A stretch of DNA of 64,000 nucleotides from Boesenbergia rotunda (lineage: Eukaryota > Streptophyta > Magnoliopsida > Zingiberales > Zingiberaceae), in assembly GCA_024364735.1 (NCBI GenBank), contig JAGFNQ010000198.1, positions 312,251 to 376,250 on the forward strand. Reading direction: 5' to 3'. Position numbers and translations under genes: made by a program. The notes beneath the pieces were generated by a model. It saw nothing but the letters and a program-made list of their open reading frames with translations, was not told the DNA's origin and ran no database searches. Every line of letters starts with the position of its first letter. Position 1 is the stretch's first letter. Positions 54,428 through 64,000 of this stretch are shown here, piece after piece.

Positions 54428-56104
54428 TTACCATGGACCCCAAAGGCTCCTAGAGCTCCCCCTTGAGCTCTTAGCCTTAGCCACCTCCCTAGGTGACTCC
54501 ATCCACACTAGGCCACACCGGTGTGCCACCGGTGACTCTTGGCCTACAAAATTGATCTTTTTAACCTTGGACACCTTGTCCTTGGTTAAGTCACGCTTTC
54601 TACCTTTGGATGGCATCCCCTTGCAATCCTTGGACTTTCCCTCCTTACTAAGATTGTATGCTTTCCCAGCATACTTCTTTCCATTGCCCTTGGAGGTCTT
54701 GAATTGATAGCCCAAACCCGACCTATCATAGTTGGGTTTGATGCTACCCAACACCATGTCTAGACCTTTGGATCCAATCTTGAATCTTTCTAAGGTCTTC
54801 TCTAAAGTATCAAGTCTTGCCCTTAAGGCTTGATTTTCCCTTTTTAGCCCTCTAACCTTGGATTCCATATGTCCACTTAGGACATTCCTAGACCTATCCA
54901 TTTTCTTAGGCATTTGTCTCCCCTTCTTGGGGTCAATGCCTTGATCCTTAGGTACCCAAGTCTTAGGTCTATCATGATGCATGCTTTTCTTAGGATATGT
55001 ATCTACCTTGTTATCCTTATTCCTATCATGATATTTAAAACCATGGTTATGCACAAAAAGATAATTTTCATGAAATCTAGCATGCATGGATGAATGATTT
55101 GCATTATTTCTAATATTCACGGATGGGTAATTGGCATGATTCTTAGCATTCATGGAGGAACTTAAATATGAATGGCAATTTAATCTAGGGTTAGGAATTA
55201 CCTCCCTTACCCTTGTAGTCTCTCCTTGATGTGAACTTCTTCTCTTCTTTCTTTCTTCTTTTTCCCTTCTCCTTAGGTGCTCCATTTTCTTTAGTTCACC
55301 TTTTCTAGGGCATTTAGTGTGATAATGCCCTAGTTCTCCACATGTGAAGCATCAAATCTTCTTCCTTTTAGCTTATGCTTCACCAATTCTACAACCCACA
55401 TTAGCTTTAAAGGAATTTACAATGGGTTTAGGGTGTACCTCCTTTTTCATACCTAGTGGGCACTTATCCTTGTAGTGCCCCTTTTCATTGCACCCAAAGC
55501 ATACAATGTGGTCTTTAGTCCTTGCTTTGGTGGAGGTTGAGGCTTGGTTAACTTCCTCTTCACCCTTGGATGAAGCGGAGACTTCCTCTTGATCATGTGT
55601 AGGTGAGGGTCTCTCCTCCCCCTCAATCCTTGAGGTGGTGGCCTCCTCCTCTTCTCTAGATGAGGTGGATGACCTCTCACTTTCTTCTTCACTTGAGGAT
55701 GTGGACACTTCTTCCTCCTCTTGAGCTGTTGAGCTTACTTCCTCGGGTTCATCTACTCCTTGAGTTTGTGTAGGGTTCTTGTGATATTCCACCAACTTGG
55801 TCCATAATTCGTGTGCATTTTTATAATTTCCTACAATACTCAAAACATTGTTAGGCAAAATATCAATTAATACATCTATTACCTTCTTGTTTGCCCTAGA
55901 GTAGTCTTGTTGCTCTTGAGTCCAATATCTAAGACGAAGCTTCTTTCCATGCTTGTCCTTTGGAACTTCGAAGGGCTCTTCTAGCATGACCATGCACTCC
56001 CACTCCATGCTAAGCCAGTTCTTCATCCTCGCTCACCAATAGTCGAAATCCTCATTGTCGTAGGGCGGTGGGGTGTAGATGTTGTCCCCCAACTTATCTT
56101 CCAT
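54428..56104 (-). pseudogene. Full-length gag frame of copy G with three in-frame stops
   Basis: The ATG at 56104 (MEDKLGDNIYTPPPYDNEDF) opens one uninterrupted phase of 559 codons to 54428. It is the longest gag in the window and shows the family's full C-terminus (SRGSSRSLWGPW). It has TGA at 56033-56035 (expected Arg, W-stop-ARM), TAA after IGEA near 55373, and TGA just before the second knuckle (KI-stop-CFTC, expected Arg). Two of the three fit CGA to TGA. Both knuckles (CFGCNEKGHYKDKC and CFTCGELGHYHTKC) keep all metal ligands. There are no frameshifts, so decay is by methylation-type point mutation only. Confidence 0.9.
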
Positions 56105-56163
56105 CTTCTCTTCTCCTCTAGCGTTTGCTCCTTTGGCAATTAGTCCAATAAGAGCGGTCTTTC

Positions 56164-56175
56164 GCTCTGATACCA
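56164..56175 (-). other. Primer binding site of copy G
   Basis: GCTCTGATACCA on the plus strand is exact TGGTATCAGAGC in element orientation. Confidence 0.95.
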
Positions 56176-56177
56176 AT

Positions 56178-57104
56178 TGTAAGGATTGTTCTATACGCTA
56201 GAGCGGGGTGAATAGCGTTTCGCCGAATTCTTGTTCCTACACGATTAGTTTGCACAGCGGAAATAATAGTAAAACAATAATAAAATCACTAACCAATGCT
56301 AACACGATGATTTTAGTTGGTATCCACCCCGGTCGGGTGACTAATCCAACAATCCGTCGGTGGATCAAACCCCGGATAACCTCCGGCTAGAACTCGTCGC
56401 TCCTTGTGGGTGGAGAAACCTCGCCACAACACCAAGGACATTTCCTGAGTATACAAGACTACTAACTTGCCCTATCCAAGCAAGTTTCATCAAGAAACTC
56501 AGCCACCACGAAGTCCTTTTTAAATAGGACTAGGGGCTGATTTTTCGCTACCAGTCGACTGCCCCCAGGGCAGTCGACTGGTGCTAGCCAAATTCGACCG
56601 TTGACACCCCCAACATTCGAATTTACCAGCTCACCAGCCACCTACCAGTCGACTGCTCTCGGGGCAGTCGACTGATCCCCAGCTGAATCCCTTCCCATGT
56701 ACATTCACACAGCACTCGATCCTCACGACTCGACTGACTCCTCATCCGCAGCCTCGACTATTGCCTTTGCGCCCTCTTCATCTTCGGCTCCCGTCCCTCG
56801 GATGCACGCAAGCCTCCAGCTTGCCTCCATGCCATCCTTCATGCATGCCTCGAAGTCCGCGCCCATCAGCTCATCGTCCCTGCTCACTAAGGTCCCTCGG
56901 ATCCGCACGCAAGCCTCTAGCTTGCCTCCATGCCATCCTTCACTGTACCGAGACCGTCCAGTCAAGTCCATATGTGTAACCTGTACAACCTGCACACTCA
57001 ACATACACATATAAGAATATAAGGGAAAACCTAACTTAAACTCTTTGCCCAAACATCAAAACCTCTGGTCACTCCGGACCATCTTAGGGCTGATTGCTCC
57101 AACA
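56178..57104 (-). repeat. 5' LTR of copy G (927 bp)
   Basis: It matches 51517-52423 along its length. It retains a GTCGAC palindrome pair at about 56550-56582 that is shorter in the 3' LTR. Confidence 0.92.
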
Positions 57105-58463
57105 ATAAAGACATACAATAAGATAATCATCTCTACCTTGTTTCTTCACATAAAGAGTGGGTTCATTTTCGCTTCTCGTGAAACCATGTTAATGAAAATA
57201 GTCATCAATCTTACTATACCATGCACGTGGAGCTTGTTTTAACCCATAAAGTACCTTTTTTAATTTGTACACCTTCGTCTCTTTGCCTTCAATTATAAAG
57301 CTTTCCGGTTGAGCTACATATACTTTTTCTTGCAAGTCGTCATTCAAAAATGCAGACTTAACATCAAATTGATAAACAAGCTAATGTTATTGTGTATGCT
57401 AGAATAATTCTCACAGTTTCAAATCTAGCAACCGGAGAGAAAGTTTCTTCGAAATCAATACCTTGTTGTGAATACCCTTTTGCAACAAGTCGAGCCTTAT
57501 ATTTTTGAATGGTTCCATCAGCATGGTATTTTGTTTTAAACACCCACTTGAGCCCAATCACATTCTTGCCTTCAAGTAGATCCACCATCTCCCCTATTTC
57601 ATTTTTATGGATTGTCAATAGCTCTTCATTCATTGCATTTCGACATTCTTCCTTTGTTACTGCTTCTTCAAAAATTGTAGGATCTGTAACACAAAGAGCA
57701 AATTGACATGATTCATAAATTTCTCTCCAGGATTTGACCTTTGTTGGAGGTGATTCATCTGAAGACTCTTGAAAGGAGGATGAGCTGCTACATGAATTTA
57801 ATGGTGAAGAAGCTGGTAACACTAAAGAAGATGATTTAATACTTTCAAATATTAGAGTTCTATTCTCCACTGATATAGGAACTCGAGTCCCTTCTTCTTG
57901 AGGATTCCAATTCCAACTCGAATTTTCATCAAAATTTCCAACTCTCATTATAATTAATTTGCCAGTAAGAGGATTATATAACCGACATGCTTTTGATTGA
58001 TTGCAATATCCAACAAAGATGCATTTTTTATATTTTTTTCTCAAGTTTATGACGAAATTGAGGATTAATCAAAGCATATGCAATACAACCAAAAATTCTC
58101 AAGTGGTTTGCCGATGGTTTTCTACCTCGCCATGCTTCAAATGGTGTTTGATTCATAACTGCCTTTGTTCTAGAAATATTCAGCAGGTAAACTGATATTG
58201 TCACTGCTTCAACCCAAAATATATTTGGAAGTCTTTTGATATATAGCAAACTTCTAGCCATCTCTACAACAGTTTGATTTTTTCATTCGGCTACACCATT
58301 TTTCTCCGGTGTATAAAGTGCAGTCAATTCCTTGTAGATATCATGCTCATTATAAAATTTTATTAAATTCGTTAGATAAGAATTCACCTCCTCGATATGT
58401 ATGAAAAGTGTTTATTAAGGTACTATTCTGATTCTCCACAAGTACCTTAAATTTTCTAAAATT
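57105..58463 (-). pseudogene. Copia integrase C-terminus and reverse transcriptase of the minus-strand element
   Basis: Minus frame 58261-58028 reads LPNIFWVEAVTISVYLLNIS and FEAWRGRKPSANHLRIFGC (integrase). Frame 58044-57364 reads KKCIFVGYCNQSKACRLYNP, then NEIGEMVDLLEGKNVIGLKW, then the RT start YKARLVAKGYSQQGIDFEET and FSPVARFETVRIILA. RT continues past a stop (YQFDVKSAFLN, then VLYGLKQAPRAWY) up to DYLIVCLY at 57105, where copy G inserted. Only a few stops and frame changes are present, so this is the best-preserved copia pol here. Confidence 0.9.
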
Positions 58464-59220
58464 TTAAAAGGTCTCTGACTTATCTGCTAGAAAATATACC
58501 CAACTCATTCGACTAAAATCATCAGTAAATATTAAGAAATATTTACTACCCCCAAATGATGTAGTTCTCATAGGACCAAATAAATCAGCGTGAATTAACT
58601 CAAGACATTCTGATGCTCTCCATGATTGTCCACTTAGAAAAGGCTTCCTTGTTTGTTTTCTATGTACACATCTTTCACATAAACCAAGAGAACTAATTTG
58701 GGATAATCCAAGAACCATACCTTTCTGATTTAAAAGTTGCATTCCTTTAATGTTGAGATGCCCATACTCAAGTGCCACATCTTTGATGCATTGCATTTTC
58801 TTCACTAGCAATAAAAGCTTGGTTTCCCACATTAGAGATCTTTTGCAGAAATATCTTATTTTTTGTCATTTGTACTTTAATAATAGACTGTCCAGTGTCT
58901 TTGTCAGAAATAACACAAACTTCATTATCAAATAAAATTGTATAGTCACTCATCATTAATTGTCCAACACTTAACAAATTATGTGCCAAGTTATGAACAA
59001 AATATACATTGTAAAGTAATTTAACTTTACCATCGCTAGTCTCCACAACAATAGTGTTTTTGCCTTCGACTTGTATCTACTTATTATCTCCAAGTTTTAC
59101 TAATATTTTCTATGACTCATCAAGCTCTTTAAATAATGACTTATTGTCAGTCATCTGATTTGAACATCCACTGCCCAAAAATTAAATATCATTTTGAACT
59201 TCATTAGAATGAGAAAAATC
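58464..59220 (-). pseudogene. Copia protease, pre-integrase and integrase zinc finger (minus strand)
   Basis: Minus strand: a protease motif near 59190 reads FLGSGCSNQMTD, with Gly replacing the catalytic Asp of D-S-G. The body follows (KLLYNVYFVHNLAHNLLSVG, 59046-58768). Next is the pre-integrase/zinc region (YGHLNIKGMQLL, then CERCVHRKQTRKPF) and the integrase core start (ELIHADLFGPM, FLIFTDDFSRMSWVYFL). The H2C2 ligands are present. Confidence 0.88.
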
Positions 59221-60097
59221 ATAAATGACTTACTGTCCTCATTTTCTTCTTTCACATATTTTGCTTGTGAGCTATTTATGTAATTTGCCTTTATATGCCT
59301 AAATTTTCCACAACTATAACACTGAATGGAATTTTTATTCTATGTTTGATCCCTTCTGAATTGCTTCTCTTGTCTATTAAAATTACTTCTTCCTCTGCCA
59401 CATCTTCTACCACAAAAACATCCTATTCCACGACCTCTGCCAGCGAAGTTTTTTTTGTCTCCCCCTACACTTGAGAAGCTTGATATGTCTTTTCTTCATT
59501 CTTCTCACTGGATCTATTTCACCTTACCTCATGAGCTTGCAAAGAACTCATAAGTTCATCAAAAGAGAAAGTCGAAAGATCTTTAGACTCGTCGATTGCA
59601 GTTACTATATAATTATATTTAGAAGTCAAACTTCGCAAAACTTTTGAAACAATAATTGCATCAGTGATTTTTTCTCCATAAGATCTCATTTGACTGACAA
59701 TAGAAATCACTCTAAATAAAAAATTTTGTAAAGTTTCATTCATAAGCAAGGCCTTGAACTCACTTTTGAGGGTCTGGAGTTTCACTGTTATCACTCTGGA
59801 GGAGCCATAGAATTTTTTCTGCAGTATTTCCCATACTTCTTTCGAAAATGAGATAGTTGCATTTCTTGAGAAAATTATCTCATGTACTGCTTGCTGAAGG
59901 ATGAACAGTGTCTTTGAATCTTTCTTCCTGTTCTCCTTTAATCGACCTTCATTAGCATCTTTGTCGTCAAAGTCTTTCTCTACTAAATCCCAAAGATCTT
60001 AAGATATAAATAGCGTTTTCATTTTGATACTCCAAAATTCGTAACACTCTCCTTTGAAAATGGGGATAAGGGGTTGAGAAATTCCGTTGATTCCCAT
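59221..60097 (-). pseudogene. Copia gag remnant of the minus-strand element
   Basis: The ATG at 60097 opens MGINGISQPLIPIFKGECYE, a typical copia gag start. A stop follows at about 59999, then DLWDLVEKDFDD and the 59794-59519 segment (FKALLMNETLQNFLFRVISI, SKVLRSLTSKYNYIVTAIDE). The zinc knuckle near 59300 reads CYSCGKFRHIKANY, with the last cysteine replaced by Tyr. It is non-functional. Confidence 0.85.
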
Positions 60098-60144
60098 TGC
60101 AAGCAAACTAGAACATGTCAAACCAACTTGCTCTGATACTACTC

Positions 60145-60393
60145 CATTGGAAGAAAAGAATATGGAAAAGAAAAGACACACTTGTAGAAGAGGAGAAAAG
60201 AAAAAGCTAAATAAAACAATTTGATTTTATTCATCAGAAAGGTTACATATTTATAGACTTAGTGGATAAGCAACAAGTCCACGTATATTCAATCTAGACA
60301 CTTTTATGAAATTTCATCCTAATCAAATTCTATCTTTATCAATTATTTAACTCATCATTATCTATTATTTATTTTTAAAATATATTATTAACA
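60145..60393 (-). repeat. 5' LTR of the minus-strand copia element (249 bp)
   Basis: It is bounded by CATTGGAAG (mutated from TGTTGGAAG) and TATTATTAACA on the plus strand. It is homologous to 44850-45343 without the MITE. The mutated primer site (GCTCTGATACTA) lies just to its left. Confidence 0.85.
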
Positions 60394-60780
60394 CAGCGGT
60401 CGACGGTTGGATGGCAACGATAGCGAAGGGGGCAACACCCTTGGACCAGGACAGCAGCGCAAGGAGCACAATTCTCCTTTGTGCTTGCAGTCCGGCGGCT
60501 GTGCCAGGAGGTCCGGCATCGGCAAGATCTGGTGGCGATGGTTCTTCCATAGGCGGCGGCTCCTCAGTTTTTTTTTTCTTTCTCTTTGTTACTTTTTTTT
60601 TTCAAAACGAACAGAATCGAGAAAACAAAAGTGAGAGAGAGACAATAAAATAAAAATAAAAAACTTAATTTTAAAACTAAACTTAATTTCAAAATTAATA
60701 TTAATTCCTTTCCTATCCGTATCTTATTGATGTATATATAATCGAGACTTAGTCTCTCTGGCAGTACTTTCTGATGGATG
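60394..60780 (-). mobile_element. Continuation of inverted copia LTR fragment
   Basis: GC-rich leader then AT-rich DNA with a TATATATA box near 60733 (minus orientation); it is the other half of the LTR piece at 43891-44815. No gene is supported. Confidence 0.5.
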
Positions 60781-60784
60781 GCTG

Positions 60785-61757
60785 ACCCGCTTTTTCAGGG
60801 AATATCGATCCACCATTCATCACTGTAGACGACCAACCCGCTATTATTCGTATCCAGTGGCCGACCCGTCACATTTCGTGGCTGATCAACTACTCTTCAA
60901 TGTGGATGGCCGACCCGCCACTCTTCCTGTCCGACCAACCACTCTTTTCGGCGGACAATCGACTCGTCACTCTTGGTGGCCAACCAGCCACTCTTTCCAG
61001 CGGACAACCGACCCGCCACTCTTCGCGGCATATTGCCGACCCAACACTCTTCGTGGTGGGCGGCCAACCCGCCACATTTCGTGGTCGAATGCCACGTTTC
61101 GTAGCCAACCAACCACTCTTCTCGGTGGATAGTTGACTCGCTACTCTTCGCGGCGGACGGTCGACCTGCCACTATTTGTGGTTGATCGGCCACTGTTTCC
61201 AACGGACAGCTCATCCACCACTTTTCACGGCGAACGACCGACCCACACTCTTCCCGATGGACGCACGGCCGACCTGCCACTCTTCTCGGTAGATGGCCAA
61301 CCCGCCACTCTTCGTGGTGGACAACCGACCCTCCACGTTTCGTGGCCGACCAACAACACTTCCCAGCGGACGGTCGACCTGCCACTCTTCGCGGTGGACG
61401 GCCGACCCGCCACTTTTCGTGGTCGCCCAGCCACTTTTCGCGACGGACGGTCGACCTGCCACTTTTCGCGACGAATGGCTGACCCGCTACTTTTCATGGT
61501 CTACCAGCCACTCTTCCCGATGGAGAGCCGACCCGCACTCCATGGCCGATAGCCGATCCGACACTCATCCCGATGGACGGCCGACCCACCACTCTTTGTG
61601 GTAGACGGTCAACCCGCCATTCTCCGTGGCCAACCGGTCACTTTTCGTGGCCGACCAACCACTCTTCCCGATAAATAGCCGACCCGACACTCTTTCCGAC
61701 AGACAACTGACACCCGCCACTTTCCTTGGCTCACCAGCCACTCTTCCCAATTGATGG
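60785..61757. repeat. Degenerate minisatellite
   Basis: Imperfect repeats of a roughly 20-25-base motif of the type CCGACCCGCCACTCTTCGTG alternate with GGTGGACGGCC-type segments over nearly 1 kb. The period and the absence of stops give long spurious frames on both strands (for example 60857-61604), all low-complexity. Confidence 0.88.
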
Positions 61758-64000
61758 TGTCACGCCTTTAGAGGCCCGTGCTCGCTCGAAAATCGAGTAA
61801 CACATCCCTTGCATGGAGGACAAATTGAAACTTATACATACACATCTCCACATATATAATTAGCTCAGCCACTCTCGGCTGGCATTCACACAATCACAAC
61901 CGTGTAATTAATAATAATATAATAATTTCTAAGCATAATCAACTTCGAAAATTAAATGCGACAAAACGAAATTCCGACGATATACGTACCAAGTCCATAA
62001 ATACAGATTCATAACTCTAAAACCACAAACTAAAACAAGTCTACTACGAGATAAGAATAGTTATACGTCTATCGAAAATAAATACAAGTCCGGAAAAATA
62101 TAAAATAATCAACGATGCTAGGGGGTTGGCAGGTGGATCCTCTTCTGACAGCACGAGACATCGCTATCAACTTCCTGAAACAAAAAGGAAATCAAACGAT
62201 GGTGAGTTTCAGGTGGAACTCTACGAGTATAAGAGTCAATAAATGCATGGTATATAAAAAAAATAAAATAAGCATATAGAAGACAAAAATATACAGTCTC
62301 TAAATAAAGAACATAAACCAAATATCTGAAAATCAATGAAACACATAGGAGCATAATCAGCAATCCTCCTAATACCTCAATAAACTACTAGTTCTGCCGA
62401 GCAGATTCAAATCAAATAATAAATGCAAATCATAATCGAATATGCATGTCAATCAAATGTAGCAATCATAGCTCAAACAAGTGCAACAAACACAAGCAAA
62501 TGCACAATGCATAATATGCACATGATGCAATGACCTGCACTGTACACACATCAACCACCGCAACATTGGATAGGTTGGGAGGACAAGATATAAGTGTCAA
62601 AACCTATGGCTATGCAGTACACCACAATACCTATGGTCCTGAATGAAAAGTTGTAATACTTGTGGCTTTAAAATTCCGAAATACCTATGGGGACTTCAAA
62701 CACCTGGGGAGTATCAACTATCTACATACAACTCCAACTAAGCGTGACACAACAGGAAGTAAGACCATGGCCCATCTCAACCACAAGGGAGCTAGTGGTC
62801 GTCGACATGCAAACAATGCTATGGTGCATGTCTCTAATATGCATAACCTTAATCAAACCAAAAACTATGCAATCAATATGATACCAAGCACAATTAACAC
62901 TAAATTAAATAAGCAGGCACTAAACTACTAGGTAGGGTTTATCTAATGTCAACCACATCCTAGATATGTCAAATGATAGTTCTACAGTTCACGCGGTGCT
63001 CTTTAGATCAGAAATCAAGAGATGAGACTGTATAACTGAACATTTTAGAATACTACTCAAAGGTTAAGCAAGAATAAGTATTAAGCAGGAAAAATAAGAC
63101 AAATAAATTCAAGATAAAACAACCTAATCAGATAATAAAACAACCATACATTTAAGGTAAACGATTCTACAGGAATCAAGAAAGATGTACCCGCCTTATA
63201 GGTCGATCGTATCCCAATAGACCTCACGTCCTTGTGCTCATGCCAAGTCCTGAGTCTTGTATCAACATGCATAATAGGACTATTAAACCCTTCCTTCATC
63301 AATATTCCTCTACCTAATTAATTTGACTCATTCATTAGTAGGTTCAATTAAACCTAACTGTAAATATATTTTAAGCAAACTAAATTCTCTTACAAATTCA
63401 TCTCGGCTCAACCACAATTTGCTACTGAGCAATACTACCCATTCATTGCACCACATGGCAGAATACTACAAGATCAAGAAAACTAAGGGGGTGTTTGGTT
63501 TGCTCCATTTTCTATTTTTATTTTCTAGAAAATCGCATTTTCTCATTTTCTGGAAAATGACTTTCTTTCATTATCTAGTTTTCCAGAAAACGCTATATCT
63601 TTTTCTGGAAAACAAGACTGGAAAATACAAACCAAACATATTTTCCAGAAAATCACATTTTCTACCTGTTATGGATTTCTGACTACATTCTCCATAGGGC
63701 CCTCTTATCTCTTCCTTCTTCGAGCTCGGGCTATGGAAGGAGGAACTGAGGAGGAGGTAGCAGCAACAACTAGTTTTATTATGTGACAGCTCTTGATGTT
63801 CATATCGATCTATTATGCGCCTCTACATCTAGCATTGGGTAGACCTCATACAATAACTGTCCTAGTTCTACCCTATCTTTTGTTTCATTTCTTCTGGAAC
63901 AATCACAAATTTTTTTTTGATTATGGGTCTACTACCGGAAATTCAATGCGTAATCTCAGCATTCAATGTGTATTCCTGAATAATCTAATTTTTCAATTAT
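61758..64000 (-). mobile_element. Third gypsy LTR, running off the window
   Basis: On the plus strand it begins TGTCACGCC, the complement of the ...GTGACA end seen at 4770 and 15521. Like those LTRs it carries a GATGCAATGACCTG-type block (about 62524) and similar AT-rich leader texture. No primer site lies to its left, so it is solo or the 3' LTR of a rearranged copy. It contains a MITE at 63487. Frames inside (62662-62931, 63323-63682) are unsupported. Confidence 0.55.
63487..63665. mobile_element. PIF/Harbinger-like MITE, copy 2 (right end unclear)
   Basis: GGGGGTGTTTGGTTTG starts right after TAA (63484-63486). The interior is full of TTTTCTAGAAAA and TTTTCCAGAAAA motifs and matches the reverse complement of 44928-45153. 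The expected right inverted repeat is not found; the match fades after about 63665, so this copy is truncated or rearranged. Confidence 0.7.

Larger units (their letters stand above)
51517..57104 (-). mobile_element. Complete gag-only LTR retrotransposon, copy G (5.6 kb)
   Basis: In element orientation: 5' LTR 57104-56178, primer site 56175-56164, gag 56104-54428, noncoding 3' region and 3' LTR 52423-51517. The exact duplication ATAAA lies at 51512-51516 and 57105-57109. It split the reverse-transcriptase active site of the host copia element. There is no pol. Organisation is the same as copies P1, B and C. Confidence 0.94.
44850..60393 (-). mobile_element. Ty1/copia element on the minus strand, split by two insertions
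   Basis: In element orientation: 5' LTR 60393-60145, mutated primer site (TAGTATCAGAGC, about 60140-60129), gag from 60097, protease, integrase, RT and RNase H, a polypurine tract (AAGAGGGGC) and the 3' LTR 45343-44850. Short LTRs start TGTTAATAATATG and end CTTCCAACA. It is interrupted by elements at 46214-51427 and 51517-57104. A second TGTTGGAAGAAAAGAATATG at 44816 shows a 34-base duplication of the terminus. Flanks CAGCG (60394) and AGCCG (44811) are only an imperfect target duplication. Confidence 0.85.

Noticed and set aside
60857..61604. Overlapping open frames rich in PPLF and RPATF motifs
   Set aside because: Products of a degenerate minisatellite, open on both strands at once.
62662..62931. 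89-residue frame in the right-hand LTR
   Set aside because: AT-rich LTR sequence with no domain and no codon pattern; the sister LTRs do not keep the frame.

Overview
This is eukaryotic nuclear DNA, almost certainly from a flowering plant. The evidence is LTR retrotransposons with the plant-typical initiator-methionine tRNA primer site (TGGTATCAGAGC), both Ty1/copia and Ty3/gypsy pol, hAT and PIF/Harbinger-like non-autonomous DNA transposons, tRNA-derived SINE-like copies, and one intron-split pectinase (polygalacturonase) gene with GT-AG introns. The species cannot be fixed from sequence alone. There is no CRISPR array, operon or rRNA gene. Apart from the polygalacturonase locus, essentially the whole window is nested transposable elements.

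Layout. 1-647: 3' part of an LTR, inserted into a decayed Ty3/gypsy element read on the minus strand (648-4769) whose long LTR follows (4770 to about 7890, with a GATTAC-rich MITE inside). 8163-10054: polygalacturonase-like gene on the minus strand, nine exons including a 21-nt micro-exon, broken by two frameshifts. 10.1-12.7 kb: AT-rich DNA with an inverted pair of SINE-like copies and a duplicated polygalacturonase exon. That duplicate is split by a hAT-type element (12703-16141, 8-bp target duplication) which carries a gypsy solo LTR (12842-15521). 16.3-25.8 kb: LTR-like DNA and a copia LTR, interrupted by a probable solo LTR and by a complete gag-only element (17952-24352). 25.8-43.9 kb: remains of one plus-strand copia pol gene split into three pieces by a 13.8-kb composite (26804-40598) and a solo LTR (40673-42089). 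The composite contains two more solo LTRs and a complete gag-only element (34432-40452). 43.9-60.8 kb: an inverted copia LTR split by a minus-strand copia element (44850-60393). That element is split in turn by a Tat-like gypsy derivative (46214-51427) and another gag-only element (51517-57104). 60.8-61.76 kb: degenerate minisatellite. 61758-64000: a third gypsy LTR with a MITE.

Most insertions were placed by exact 5-bp (LTR) or 8-bp (hAT) target-site duplications, so relative insertion order can be read directly.

The most interesting system is the repeated gag-only copia-type family (17952, 26804, 34432, 51517, plus partial or solo copies at 1 and 30074). These elements have LTRs, PBS, polypurine tract and a long gag with two CCHC knuckles, but no pol, resembling the published TR-GAG class. 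They carry palindromic GTCGAC arrays just upstream of TATTTAAA boxes in the LTR. They also carry a second palindrome module inside the element, which in one copy precedes a TATA box, a probable 5'-UTR intron and a second ORF. Hairpin repeats whose two arms vary together lie next to their 3' LTRs. The copies presumably depend on pol supplied in trans.
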